Assembly: GCA_009746045.1 (NCBI GenBank)
Contig: RPFO01000296.1
Span: 1,168,739-1,222,996, forward strand
Length of the DNA: 54,258 bases
Source: Mesostigma viride
Lineage: Eukaryota > Streptophyta > Mesostigmatophyceae > Mesostigmatales > Mesostigmataceae
Reading direction: 5' to 3'
Shown here: piece after piece, positions 32,624-41,840 of the stretch
Position numbering within the stretch: position 1 is the first letter of the stretch
Layout of the letters: each line of letters opens with the position of its first letter
Notes under the pieces: model-generated
What the model was told of the DNA's origin: nothing
What the model saw: the letters and a program-made list of their open reading frames with translations, nothing else
The model's database searches: none
Translations under genes and position numbers: made by a program

Positions 32624-33549
32624 TGGTATCGGAGGATCTGGCCAAAATGGCACCCGAGGATCTGGCCGAGAATCTGCTCGCCGGCGTGACCGAGGAGTTG
32701 CTTCCGTCCCTTGCCCAATTGAACCTTGGGGACGGTATCACCCTACAGGAAACTAAGGCGGCACTTCTTAAGGCCTGGGACCTTGTGCACGGTAACAAAG
32801 ATTCCGCGGAGGCCACCGGGGTGTATCATACCTCCCACTCTGGACGCGGTGGCCGTGGCACCGGCCGTGGCAGGGGGCGTGGCGGTCACAATGGCGGGAC
32901 CCAGCGGCCCAGCTGCACCCACTGCGGTCGCACCTCTCATCAGGAGCCCACCTGCTGGTGGAAGTATCCTCACCTACGGAACACTCGCGGCAACACCGGC
33001 GGGCCCGCCGCCCACCACACCACCGACACCCCACCGGCGCCCTCCCACGAGGCCCACGACCTCCCCCCGGTTTCTGCTTCTAAACGCCTTATCCAGCTCC
33101 CCCGGGACAGGGCACAAGGGGTAGCAGCCAGCTGGGCCCAGCTAGCACCAGACGTGGGCCCTGGAGCTTTTCAACCTGCACTGCAGCAGGCGACAGCAGC
33201 CAGCCCCCCCAACCCGTCCTCTGGCCCTCCTGCATTGCTAGCGGCTAGTCGCCCACCCTGCCAGACGTGCCAGGTGCAGGTCTTCATGCCAGCAGCCAGC
33301 AGTGACCAGTACTGCAGTACCAGCATCAACCAGTCAACCTGTGTTCTTTTCTCCTGTGGCGCACTCCCAGGGACACCTGGGGGCCACCGGATGTCTTTCC
33401 AGGGTCCCAGCATTTTACCAGCAACAGCAGCCACAACCAAGTTTTTTCTAGGGTCACCAGCATTCTCCAAGCGACAGCCACTGTGGCGCACTCCCAGGGA
33501 CACCTGGGGGCTACAGTCATCAAGTCTCCTCTCAGCTCCAACCAGATAG
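32623..33549 (+). CDS. gag-like protein of the retrotransposon with CCHC zinc knuckle
   Basis: The frame opens at the ATG that spans the left LTR/primer-site junction. Early residues are acidic and helical (AENLLAGVTEELLPS); an RG-rich segment follows (GRGGRGTGRGRGRGG). The zinc knuckle is CTHCGRTSHQEPTC (C-x2-C-x4-H-x4-C), as in retroviral-type nucleocapsids. The C-terminal part is Pro/Ala/Ser-rich with internal repeats (GTPGGHRMS / DTWG) and lacks conserved capsid motifs. The most likely role is RNA packaging, or a relic of it. Confidence 0.7.
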   Translation: MVSEDLAKMAPEDLAENLLAGVTEELLPSLAQLNLGDGITLQETKAALLKAWDLVHGNKDSAEATGVYHTSHSGRGGRGTGRGRGRGGHNGGTQRPSCTHCGRTSHQEPTCWWKYPHLRNTRGNTGGPAAHHTTDTPPAPSHEAHDLPPVSASKRLIQLPRDRAQGVAASWAQLAPDVGPGAFQPALQQATAASPPNPSSGPPALLAASRPPCQTCQVQVFMPAASSDQYCSTSINQSTCVLFSCGALPGTPGGHRMSFQGPSILPATAATTKFFLGSPAFSKRQPLWRTPRDTWGLQSSSLLSAPTR

Positions 33550-33649
33550 CCGTGTAAGGGGGTGCCATGGGAGTGTACCCGGCTATACCCTCACTAGCTA
33601 TAGGTTTCTCTGAGCAAGGGGGGAACAGGCACATTGTATGCAAGGGGGG

Positions 33650-34224
33650 TGTCAGGATATGCCCCAATATGCCTGACAGTTTTTTTATTGAGTGTGCTAG
33701 TTTCGGGTATACCGGAACTTATATGACTACTTTCTTCTACATTCTACTAAATATATTAGTTAGCTAAATATATTAGCTAGCTGACATCCGTACCCTAGTG
33801 GTACTGTACCCAGTGGTACTGTAACCAGTGGTACTGTAACCAGTGGTACTGTAACCAGTGGTACTGTAGCCAGTGGACTGTAGCCGTCTGACAAAATTTG
33901 CCTGGCTCCGCGCTACGCGCCGACCCTATGTTCACTAAGTGCTGCCCTGGAGGCGCAATGTCCTTGTACTTGCATACTAGTGATCTGACGCATCATTTTA
34001 GTGTTGGTGTAAGCCACCCACTTGTGTGTGGCGGCTGGATGCACTTTAACTTATACCGTAGATTATTTCCAGATCGACGGATACTGCGACAGTGTGTTTT
34101 TCCACTTAATGTTGCCCCTGCAATTGTCATGGCTACCCGTTTGTACGCCGACTCAAAGTCAATATATAAAATCAGTAAAGCATTATTCGATCTTTAAGCC
34201 TGCCACCTGTCTTACATTTTGACA
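33650..34224 (+). repeat. right LTR
   Basis: This copy is the same length as the left LTR and shows no visible difference from it over 575 bp, implying a very recent insertion or gene conversion. It is preceded by the purine-rich tract. Confidence 0.93.
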
Positions 34225-35894
34225 AATAGTTCCTCCCTCATTGATTGCCTTCTGCTTTCCGTACTAATGTCTGGTAATGTTACATTCCGGGGTTCGGTAT
34301 CGAGAGTTTGCTTAGGTTTGGCGCCTAATGATATATTGTGAAAGATTGTGCGCATAAAGGGAAAGGAATTTTCCAGATCTTTTGTTTTCTCTTGTATATT
34401 ATCCTTATCCTTGTACTTCAAGGTCAACAGGTCTAAAACATCACCTCCCTTGTAATAAGTGTTAGCGATTTGTGCAGCGTCTTGTATTTTTACCAAGTCG
34501 TTTATTAAATCAGGTGAAATTTCTGACATCGATACAAGTTTTTGAGCCGAATGTTCGATGCCATCTAGTTCTGGCTGATTATAGACGCCTACGGCTCTGG
34601 ATAACCTTTGCTTGAGGTCTTGTGTGGTACGTGTTATGTCGTCTTTGGTCGAAGGTTTTGGGAACGGATTTTCTTCCCCTGAAATGGCCCGTGCTACAAC
34701 TTCAGTATCGAGGGGGTAAAAACTATTGTTTTGATTGCCTGGCAATTTTTCTACCTTTTCGCTGGCTTGTTGTTGAACTTGTGCCGCGAGGTCTTGTGTG
34801 GTACGTGTTATGTCGTCTTTGGTCGAAGGTTTTGCGAACGGATTTTTTCCCCCCGAAATAGCCTGCGCTACAACTTCAGTATTGAGGGTGTTAAAACTAT
34901 TTTTTGGATCGCCTGGCGAATTTTCTACCATTTCGCTAGCTTGTTGTTGAACTTGTGCCATGACCCCGCCTTTTATAACGTTGTTCAAAACGATGCTAAC
35001 AAGCTCTTTTACTTCGTCGATAGATACATTGTCTCGATTTGCCACGTCCTCACTGATGGCCTTTATACCTGCGACAAATTTTTCCGCATCGGAATCTTTT
35101 ATATCGAAAGGTTCCTCACGTGCGTCTATTAAAGATTGTTGAAGTCCATCAGAAGAATTCGGATTTAATTTTTTGTTTTTAATTTCCTGGGCTTTTGTCA
35201 AAAAATCCTGAAAAGATGGCCGAAGGTTTTTAGGAACTTTTTCAGGGGATGCATTGAGTACAATGGTGGATCGGTGAATTACTTCTTCTATGTCAATCGG
35301 TGTCTGGTCGTCTTTTTCTAATAAAAATTTTAGCTCATCGACTTCGGTGAAAATACCATGACCTGATTTGTCTGAAATATGATGGTTTGCGAGGTCTGTC
35401 CAAATACCGCGCTGTATGTCATTAGGCTCCTTAAGTTTAGGGTCGGTTGACGCGCCTTCTTCTCCAATTGTACCGTACAGTTCACTGGAACTTACGTCAC
35501 CGTCAGGTCCACTCGCAGATCTATCAGATTCGGAGCCTCCGGGTAGACCCGTCGGCGACGTCATCGCATCGGTTTCGGGAGTCGCTTCTGGCAGCGAACT
35601 TTCCGAGGTTCTCGGGGAATCCAACGGTGATTCATGAGACGACGTGACGGTCGTGGAAGATGCACCTGAAGACGATCTCGGGCTTGAATCAGGCGATGTC
35701 GAAGAGGTCGCAAGTGCGAGGGGGGGAACGCTCGAGGATACAGCGTCGACATCGCCGATGTTAAATCCCGGCCCGTGAACCGATCCTGCTAAGTACGGAT
35801 TGAGAGACGCGCCATACGCCAACGGGTAAGACGCCCGCTGAAAGTTCGGGACAAACACATTCGATTCTCGACTGAAGCGGTACGGGTTTTGCAT
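34212..35894 (-). pseudogene. long Ser/Asp-rich protein (about 557 of ~570 codons remain), 3' end split by the retrotransposon
   Basis: The start is ATG at 35894 (MQNPYRFSRES). The N-terminus contains NPYLAGSVHGPGF, the shared motif, then a Ser/Thr/Asp-rich acidic segment (residues ~55-150). Two 58-residue repeats follow (AQVQQQASE(M/K)VE...NPF.KPSTKDDITRTTQDL), encoded by a 174-bp direct repeat at about 34615 and 34789. The rest is helical and charged. The retrotransposon cut the gene at 34225; the current frame runs four codons into the LTR (…LFVKM) before a stop. Beyond the element, the original frame would have run about 12 more codons to a stop at 32007-32009, so only the extreme C-terminus is displaced. 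Protein function may be kept. Confidence 0.75.
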
Positions 35895-35943
35895 TTATAC
35901 TAAGGCGAAGAACATTTCTTCGTTTCTTTGACAGAGAGAGGAG

Positions 35944-36282
35944 ATGGAAAAGGTGTTGAAGACCATTGACGGACTCTCGTGTTCCATTCTCGACGACCCC
36001 CATTGCGACCTTGTGCATCTCTTGTGTCAGGCCGCCCGCGCGCTTGTGAAAGAGAAGTTTCTAGAGGAAGACTTCGAGGCCGTGTTGAAAGGCTGTTTGC
36101 GCTTGGCGGATCACGTAATCGAAGAGCTGTGTCCTGAAAACGACGCGCGCGTTGCCAAGCTCGCTTATGCGGTCCGTTATTATGTCCGAGCTCATCGTGA
36201 CGCAGAGGCCGTGAGTCCGCCGCGGTTGCCGACTTTATCGAACGGGAAACTTGTCATTCGCAGCCCGGCTTTGTGCGCGTGA
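35944..36282 (+). CDS. small helical protein of unknown function (112 aa)
   Basis: The start ATG at 35944 is only 49 bp from the divergent gene at 35894. Residues are mostly helical with several cysteines (CSILDDPHCDLVHLLCQ, about residues 13-30). Its stop codon overlaps the next start by one base (TGATG at 36280-36284). No family is recognised. Tight coupling to the downstream gene suggests coordinated expression. Confidence 0.6.
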   Translation: MEKVLKTIDGLSCSILDDPHCDLVHLLCQAARALVKEKFLEEDFEAVLKGCLRLADHVIEELCPENDARVAKLAYAVRYYVRAHRDAEAVSPPRLPTLSNGKLVIRSPALCA

Positions 36283-37370
36283 TGGTCAAACGCGTTTCTT
36301 GCGACGAGGCGTGCGGGCCCGAAACGCTCCTCGCCGCTCTTTCGGCACCCTTGTATCGGGATCTTACAGAGGAGGAGCGGTTGCACGCTCACGTTTTCGC
36401 TGACTTCGTGGACTCGAAACGCGTGAACAAAGGTCCCACGCTTTCCGCTTCTACGGAACGAGTGTTCGATGCGTTTTCCGACTTTCTCGAAGATCGCAAT
36501 TTCCCAAGGTACGACCACTTTTCGAGGTTTCGAGAGGACAAGTGGTTTTGGAACGCCTTGTTCGATCGCTATGGGTTCTCGACGGGCGGTGGATTGGGTT
36601 CGAAGAGGACGTCGGGTTTTAGCGTGAACGGGTCTCGCGATCCAAAGGACGCGTGCACCGAGTCTGTGTCGCTCGAGGACCCGGACCCTCATCGTTGCGA
36701 TTTCCGTGTTTTCTGCGGGAAGACGAGGTTGTCTCTCGTGACGAATGCGCTCATGAAATACGCTGGAGACCTGGTTTCGGACGAGGTCTTGAACGAGATC
36801 ATAGACGCATTCGACAGGACGGGGGTTAACAACCTTACGACCGAGGAGCGGTACCGCACTTCTCATCTCCACGGGCTCGTGACGGCGATGGCGGAGAACG
36901 GGGTGTCTGTCCCCGAGGCGGTCCGTGATTGGATTGTCGACCACAGGGCGGCGTTGAGCGAGAAGATATACAGCCACAACGCCCAGTTTCGGCGGTCGAG
37001 GTCAGGCGACTTTTTCCAAGAAACTTTGCGGTGGCAACGATGGGACGCTCTTTTGCGATCGACGGACAAGAGGCGTCATACGGAGAGCGAGGAGGAGTCT
37101 TCGAGCGAGATCGAGTCGGTGTACACGACAAAGGCCGCGGAGTTCATGCAGCTCGAAAACGTCAAGCAGGACCCGGAGGCGTGGGTGAAAATGAAAGATT
37201 TTCGCCAGGCTTTTTTAGTCGATTTTTGTGGAGAAGAGGTGTCTAACAGGAAGAACGCGGTGACAAATGAAGACTTACGCACATTGTTCGAACCTTTCGG
37301 CCTGAAGTTTTTCAGGAACAAGAGGCGCGATGGGGTTAGATCCGATTGGGTGAACGGGATCACGATTTAG
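36282..37370 (+). CDS. unknown protein (~362 aa), possible D5-like C-terminal winged-helix segment
   Basis: The ATG at 36282 overlaps the preceding stop; an in-frame GTG at 36273 is less likely. The body is helical with a conserved-looking segment FREDKWFWNALFDRYGFSTG. The last 65 residues (VKMKDFRQAFLVDFCGEE, a helix LRTLFEPFGLKFF, then RSDWVNGITI) recall the C-terminal winged-helix segment of viral D5-type primase-helicases and related proteins, which typically ends in a W.G(I/V) strand. That resemblance is by eye and weak; no Walker motifs are present. The gene is intact. Confidence 0.6.
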   Translation: MVKRVSCDEACGPETLLAALSAPLYRDLTEEERLHAHVFADFVDSKRVNKGPTLSASTERVFDAFSDFLEDRNFPRYDHFSRFREDKWFWNALFDRYGFSTGGGLGSKRTSGFSVNGSRDPKDACTESVSLEDPDPHRCDFRVFCGKTRLSLVTNALMKYAGDLVSDEVLNEIIDAFDRTGVNNLTTEERYRTSHLHGLVTAMAENGVSVPEAVRDWIVDHRAALSEKIYSHNAQFRRSRSGDFFQETLRWQRWDALLRSTDKRRHTESEEESSSEIESVYTTKAAEFMQLENVKQDPEAWVKMKDFRQAFLVDFCGEEVSNRKNAVTNEDLRTLFEPFGLKFFRNKRRDGVRSDWVNGITI

Positions 37371-37474
37371 ACTTTCTCGTTCTGGAATGTTTTCCGCACG
37401 TGACTCTCATCGGCCTCGCTTGAAACTTGCACCTCCGGTTGCAATGGGTCGTGCCTTTGCACCTCATGACGAGA

Positions 37475-37513
37475 GGGTTTTTTATTATTCAATAAAGAAA
37501 GAAAGTTGCATGT
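37475..37513 (+). repeat. orphan copy of a 39-bp promoter-like segment
   Basis: This 39-bp segment, T6 then ATTATTC and AATAAAGAAAGAAAG, ends in an ATG (37511) that opens a frame with no meaningful protein. It is identical to 38370-38408, where the same sequence leads directly into the start codon of the 881-aa gene. It may be a duplicated promoter left behind, or a 3' end signal (AATAAA). Confidence 0.7.
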
Positions 37514-37544
37514 TCTTGTGAGCAAAGTACATGTTCGCGTTTCA

Positions 37545-38303
37545 TCATGTTCGCCCAGTCAGGCTGTTGATAAATTTTGCGAACCGTAGCACATTATGTT
37601 CCATTTCACTCAGTTCGGCCCGTCGTTGTGCTATGCCCGACAGCCCAGGCGGTTGGGATTTAATGGCGCGTTCCTTAGCGCGTCCACGTCTCCCCACGTG
37701 ACAGTTAGGTACGTTCATCCCGGATCTCCTTCCGTCTGTGTTTAGGATAATTTGACCTAGGCGGTATGTTCTTTCAAGCGCCTCTTCTTTTATTCTGTCC
37801 AGCTTGATTTTCTCGTGTTGTCCTGCAATCCATGCGTCAAGTGTTCCATCGCGTCTCATTTCATGTAACTCACCACTAGCAGGCGGTATATTTTCGAGAC
37901 GTGCATTGACTTCATTAAGTTGACCTAGGTAGTGATTGAACAAGTTCTGTCTCATTTGTTGGTCTGCTCCAGGTCCGTTGGCCACACCGTAACTAAGTTT
38001 GTCTTCTGGGCCGACGTTTGACAAAATGTTATCCACCAGCTCTGGATTTCCGAGGATTTCACTGACTGCATTTCGGGAACGGTAATTGGGGTTGGGTCGA
38101 GTGTCAGGCTCGGGGTTGGTTACAGAGGGCGCGGGCTCAGACCCCTCTTCACCTGGGTTCGGCGCACGCATTTTGTGACCCCGCTTATAGCGACGTGTGC
38201 TTTTTTGCGACACAGAGCGTCGACCTTTGTGCAGGTGGCATCTTCCTCTCGTGACTTCTAAATTGCATGTACCTCCAGATCGGGTAGCAGCCATGCACTT
38301 CAT
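37545..38303 (-). CDS. protein with N-terminal C-C-C-H mini-motif, paralogue 2 (252 aa)
   Basis: The N-terminus MKCMAATRSGGTC, then RCHLHKG, gives C-x8-C-x8-C-x2-H, matching the protein at 27436-27852. A basic linker follows (RRYKRGHKMR), then a Pro/Glu-rich spacer. A helical domain (residues ~85-252) begins RNAVSEILGNPELVDNILSNV, loosely reminiscent of an F-box-like or ankyrin-partner helix start, but no family is certain. It lies divergent to the 881-aa gene with a 101-bp spacer. The gene is intact. Confidence 0.65.
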   Translation of the reverse strand: MKCMAATRSGGTCNLEVTRGRCHLHKGRRSVSQKSTRRYKRGHKMRAPNPGEEGSEPAPSVTNPEPDTRPNPNYRSRNAVSEILGNPELVDNILSNVGPEDKLSYGVANGPGADQQMRQNLFNHYLGQLNEVNARLENIPPASGELHEMRRDGTLDAWIAGQHEKIKLDRIKEEALERTYRLGQIILNTDGRRSGMNVPNCHVGRRGRAKERAIKSQPPGLSGIAQRRAELSEMEHNVLRFAKFINSLTGRT

Positions 38304-38369
38304 AGTAGTTTCACTTTGTAAAGGGCTTAATATATTTAATCGCTAGCTTGCACATCAAGGTTCATCGAG

Positions 38370-38408
38370 GGGTTTTTTATTATTCAATAAAGAAAGAAAG
38401 TTGCATGT
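38370..38408 (+). promoter_or_regulatory. AT-rich promoter-like leader ending at the start codon
   Basis: The second copy of the 39-bp repeat. T6-ATTATTC-AATAAAGAAAGAAAGTTGC is followed directly by ATG at 38405, so the leader would be extremely short, as for many viral late genes. The assignment as promoter is inference from position and duplication. Confidence 0.5.
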
Positions 38409-41050
38409 CGCTATACGCGGATCCATACTCGTACGTGCAGATGTACTTGTCTAATCCTTTGTTGCCTTACCCGATGCACGGGCCAGGTTTTTTCGTGGGA
38501 GGAGATCACTGGTTTTACCCCGCCGCGACTGATCCGCTAGGAATTCCTAAACCGAGGTACGTACTTGTACGCGCCAGAGAGTCGGAATCAAAGGATGCAG
38601 GTGTGGGAACTGACCCGGGAAGAGAACCAGTCGCGGCAGAAGAAACGAAAGGCGCAAAAAAAGGGAGTTATACGCACGTTTATGGACGTTTCAATGAAAA
38701 TGGGGGCGAAGAAGGCAGTTTACCGGAAGTAGAAGTAAGTGATGTTTCGGTATCGTCAGTCAGCGACTCCGAAGTAGAATATGCCTCAAGTTACGAATCT
38801 GCGGACACATCTGCGTTAATTACACCATCCAATTCCGATAACGAGGACCGAAGCACTTTGTCAGATGAAGAGAGTCAAGACGTCCTGAGCGAGGACGGAG
38901 AACTTTCTGACCCTGAACGGATGAGAGCAATATCGACTGAACCGGGCACGTATGATATCAATCAGCCTCGCGGGCCGCAAATTATCCCCCCGGCGAGACG
39001 ACTTGTAGTACAACCGAAGGTTGCAAATGACCAAGATAAACGAAATCAGATTCTTTGGAGATACGTTAAACAGACTCGAGATGGGGTAATAGTTTCAGAC
39101 ACGAATGTTACCCCGGTACCAGTCGACTCGCTACAAGAATTGAAGAGACGTTCAGATAGAGAACAAACGCATATAATAGAAACATTAATTAGAAGATCAC
39201 GAAGACCTTTTACCGTTGAGGGAATTCCTTTAATCGGAAAAGAATCTGAGATCATTGACGAAGCGGATGTCGGAATAGAAGTTCTCACGGTAAATGGCGA
39301 ACTTTTGGATATTCCCGTAATCCCTATAGTTTCTGGGTTGAGTACAAATGCAACCACATCTGCTAACCTCTCTCCTGGAATCGGAAGGGAAAATACAGTA
39401 ACAACTGAACCGGGCACGTATGATATCAATCAGCCTCGCGGGCCGCAAATGATCCCCCCGGCGAGACAAGTTGTAGCCAAACCGTACGAAAAGAAAACTC
39501 CTGCTCGCTCAAAGGTTCTGGTGACAGCACTGAAAAACACAAACAACGGATCAAATACTGGAGAGAGTAGAAGCAATGAAAATAGAGACTTTAGAGAATC
39601 GGCGGCGTGGATGGGTGGTATCGAAGATGCGGATATTGACGACGCTGTAACTCTAGATGCTGACCTTGACGTGTCTTCGTCGGATCAACTCGGAGTGTCC
39701 CTGTCACCGAAACCTCCAAGAGTGAAAACTGCATGGCAGGATCCTTTACCGATCGCGATGGAATCTCCTTCACCGATCGCGAATGAATATCTCGACGGAG
39801 AAAATGAACAAGAGCGGGTTACACCATCTGATTGGGCGGAACGTAGAGATTTGAAATCTCAGCTGTTTCGCCATTTGTCTAATTTGGGACTACAAAATGA
39901 TACTAGGAACACAAGTGTGCGGAGAGTCCCGGGAAATCGGTTTCAAATAGATCCAGAAGCAGTGCGCCAAATACAACCACTGCCCGTCACGTCTCTTTTG
40001 TCGTTTGGAAAAGATTCATACACGGATGAACTACTAGGTCCTATAGGTCCTACAAAACGGATCAATGTGACGAGCCAGTTTACTGAGGAGTCTCCACGCA
40101 ATCCAGTTCGTGTAAGACGCCTTGATGCAATTGCGAACTTTGCAGCCGAGACGAATGAAACTATGCCTGGCCCCTATGATCTACCATTATATGTGGAAGA
40201 TCTTGACTCGCGTCGTCCCGAAACCCTTTCAGAAGATGATGTCATAGATTCACATTTGCCTAGCCCTAAAACCCTTTTTGAAGGCCCCGTTGAAAAATCC
40301 GAGTATCAAACACTTAAAAAACCGTTTGTGACTAAAAACGCGTGGGGTGCTGAAACAAAGCCCGCGGTCGGTAGTTTGGAATTTAAAACGCCTCAAGTGT
40401 CGTTGGCGGTTGCTTCTTCACCAACCGAAACTGCAAAAAAGGCTCAAGAACTGTGGGGATCTCGACTTTTCAGTCCGGGACAACAACTTTTTGAAAGGCT
40501 GCTTAAAGAAGCGGCAACAAAATCTAGACCGAAACCATCGCAACAACGGCCTTCTTCTGCTTCGGGCAGGCTTCCAGACCCAGTTTTCAGGACTCGGACT
40601 GATGCTTATAGTGTTACGACTACTTCCGACGGATCTGCTGTCGAAAAGAACCTTGAGGAATTGAATACGCCCCTCGAACCCCCGCGACAACTGCGACCGA
40701 GAAACGACACCAATTGGCCTTTCAGGTTTTCTCAAGGTGAAGAAGTAGAGGCTCGCGGTAACTTCGAACCCGGAGTGAATGTAAAACCTTTAAGCAAATC
40801 GGAGATCGAAAAATATAACGCAATAGAAAAAGCCGCGAGGAGCGAGGTTTTAAAACGTCGTGCGCAAGAAAGGCGACAAGAAGAGTTAAACAAACAACAG
40901 GAAAACGCGATTCAGGACAGGCGAGAAAAACGCGAGCTTGATGAGAGGCTCGAACTTCTAAAACTGGAATGGCAAGCTAATCGAGAAAAAGATGCGCGAC
41001 AGATCAAAATTCTGATCGACGACTTGCGACGTCAGTTGCCGTCCCCTTAA
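38405..41050 (+). CDS. long Ser/Asp-rich protein with coiled-coil C-terminus (881 aa)
   Basis: The start is ATG at 38405 (MSLYADPYSYV), just after the 39-bp leader; an upstream in-frame GTG is unlikely. The N-terminus contains NPLLPYPMHGPGFFVGGD, the third example of the shared motif. Residues ~110-180 are Ser/Glu/Asp-rich. A 73-bp direct repeat encodes TEPGTYDINQPRGPQ(I/M)IPPAR twice (residues ~177 and ~333). The middle is low-complexity and probably disordered. The last ~85 residues are a charged coiled coil (RAQERRQEELNKQQ, then EKRELDERLELLKLEWQAN). The gene is intact. A structural or scaffold role is inferred from architecture only. Confidence 0.75.
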   Translation: MSLYADPYSYVQMYLSNPLLPYPMHGPGFFVGGDHWFYPAATDPLGIPKPRYVLVRARESESKDAGVGTDPGREPVAAEETKGAKKGSYTHVYGRFNENGGEEGSLPEVEVSDVSVSSVSDSEVEYASSYESADTSALITPSNSDNEDRSTLSDEESQDVLSEDGELSDPERMRAISTEPGTYDINQPRGPQIIPPARRLVVQPKVANDQDKRNQILWRYVKQTRDGVIVSDTNVTPVPVDSLQELKRRSDREQTHIIETLIRRSRRPFTVEGIPLIGKESEIIDEADVGIEVLTVNGELLDIPVIPIVSGLSTNATTSANLSPGIGRENTVTTEPGTYDINQPRGPQMIPPARQVVAKPYEKKTPARSKVLVTALKNTNNGSNTGESRSNENRDFRESAAWMGGIEDADIDDAVTLDADLDVSSSDQLGVSLSPKPPRVKTAWQDPLPIAMESPSPIANEYLDGENEQERVTPSDWAERRDLKSQLFRHLSNLGLQNDTRNTSVRRVPGNRFQIDPEAVRQIQPLPVTSLLSFGKDSYTDELLGPIGPTKRINVTSQFTEESPRNPVRVRRLDAIANFAAETNETMPGPYDLPLYVEDLDSRRPETLSEDDVIDSHLPSPKTLFEGPVEKSEYQTLKKPFVTKNAWGAETKPAVGSLEFKTPQVSLAVASSPTETAKKAQELWGSRLFSPGQQLFERLLKEAATKSRPKPSQQRPSSASGRLPDPVFRTRTDAYSVTTTSDGSAVEKNLEELNTPLEPPRQLRPRNDTNWPFRFSQGEEVEARGNFEPGVNVKPLSKSEIEKYNAIEKAARSEVLKRRAQERRQEELNKQQENAIQDRREKRELDERLELLKLEWQANREKDARQIKILIDDLRRQLPSP

Positions 41051-41637
41051 TTAAAGATCCTCGGACGGACTTGCAGCTGCGTAGAACACGATTCGGTGTT
41101 GGTTCGTTTCGGCGTGTTTAAGAACGACGTAGACGATGTTCTCGTCAGCCCCGCCAAGGTTCAGCGGCGCGGTGTTCACCACTTTCCAGGTCGGAGAGTT
41201 GGCCACCGCAATAGTATCCACTGCGAAACGGATGTCCATGTTACGAATCATGTTCAAGGGCGCCGGTTGGAAAGAGAGATTGTTGTACTTGTCGCTCGGC
41301 CCGTTGATGATCTGCACGACGTCGATCTTTCCGTCCATGACAATGATGCGGAGTTGAGGCGGGTTGTCCGACGGAGTTGTTGTAATGGAATTCGTCTTGC
41401 GTCCTTCCACCAAACTCGCGAGAATTCGAGGATGTTGCGTCGGAACGTTTCGTCGCTCATGACGGCGACAGGGGTCATCACGAACCCTTGGTAGTTCGGG
41501 TCGATGCGGTCAGGGGCGACGAGACGAGGGGATGTTTGGCGATCTTTCAACCACACGATCAACACGAATGCGAAAACGCAGATTACAGAAACAATGACAG
41601 CCGCCAGTGCAATTTTCTTTTTCGTGCTGCTGTCCAT
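41051..41637 (-). CDS. type II membrane protein (~195 aa) with one frame break
   Basis: The start is ATG at 41637 (MDSSTKKK), followed by one hydrophobic helix (IALAAVIVSVICVFAFVLIVWL, shown in part here, residues ~9-29) and a positively charged N-tail, which predicts an N-in signal anchor. After ~75 residues the frame passes to the -1 frame at the AAA run 41412-41414 (one T missing on the coding strand), then runs open to the stop at 41051. The second part looks like a compact beta-rich domain (LRIIVMDGKIDVVQIINGP, then IVYVVLKHAE). Together they suggest one membrane-anchored virion or surface protein. Family unknown. Confidence 0.65.
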
Positions 41638-41694
41638 CCGTATACTTCTTTCGGTTGAAATAAAAATCGTAACGAACAAGTATACTATACCATC

Positions 41695-41802
41695 ATGCCG
41701 CCGAAACGAAGCAAGATCACGGGCCGTTTTGTGAAGGGCACAGTTCCCGGGCAACCCGGAAGAGGCATCGAGCGCGCGCCGTTTACATGCCTTTTACAAG
41801 TG
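41695..41802 (+). CDS. possible small basic protein (~36 aa)
   Basis: The ATG at 41695 opens MPPKRSKITGRFVKGTV, a strongly basic start reminiscent of small DNA-binding or virion core peptides. With one missing base near 41772 the frame would stop at about 41802; without it the frame runs on through the next gene in an implausible composition. It is divergent from the type II membrane protein with a 57-bp spacer containing TATACTATA. Support is weak. Confidence 0.3.
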
Positions 41803-41840
41803 AGGCATAAATTTTCTGTTAGATTATACCAAACAGGAAC

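Larger units (their letters stand above)
32049..34224 (+). mobile_element. non-autonomous LTR retrotransposon (Ty1/copia-like), 2176 bp
   Basis: Two 575-bp LTRs (32049-32623 and 33650-34224) begin TGTCAGG and end TTGACA. By eye they are identical. The element is flanked by the 5-bp direct repeat AATAG (32044-32048 and 34225-34229). Right after the left LTR, TGGTATCGGAGGATC resembles the tRNA-initiator-Met primer site (TGGTATCAGAGC). A purine run GCAAGGGGGG precedes the right LTR. The 1026-bp internal region has only a gag-like frame with a zinc knuckle; no protease, integrase or reverse transcriptase is present, so it would need an autonomous helper. It is inserted within the last codons of the gene at 34225-35894. 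Confidence 0.93.

Noticed and set aside
34225-35894. Reading the retrotransposon break as complete gene inactivation
   Set aside because: Only about a dozen C-terminal codons are displaced; the remaining frame is open from its ATG.
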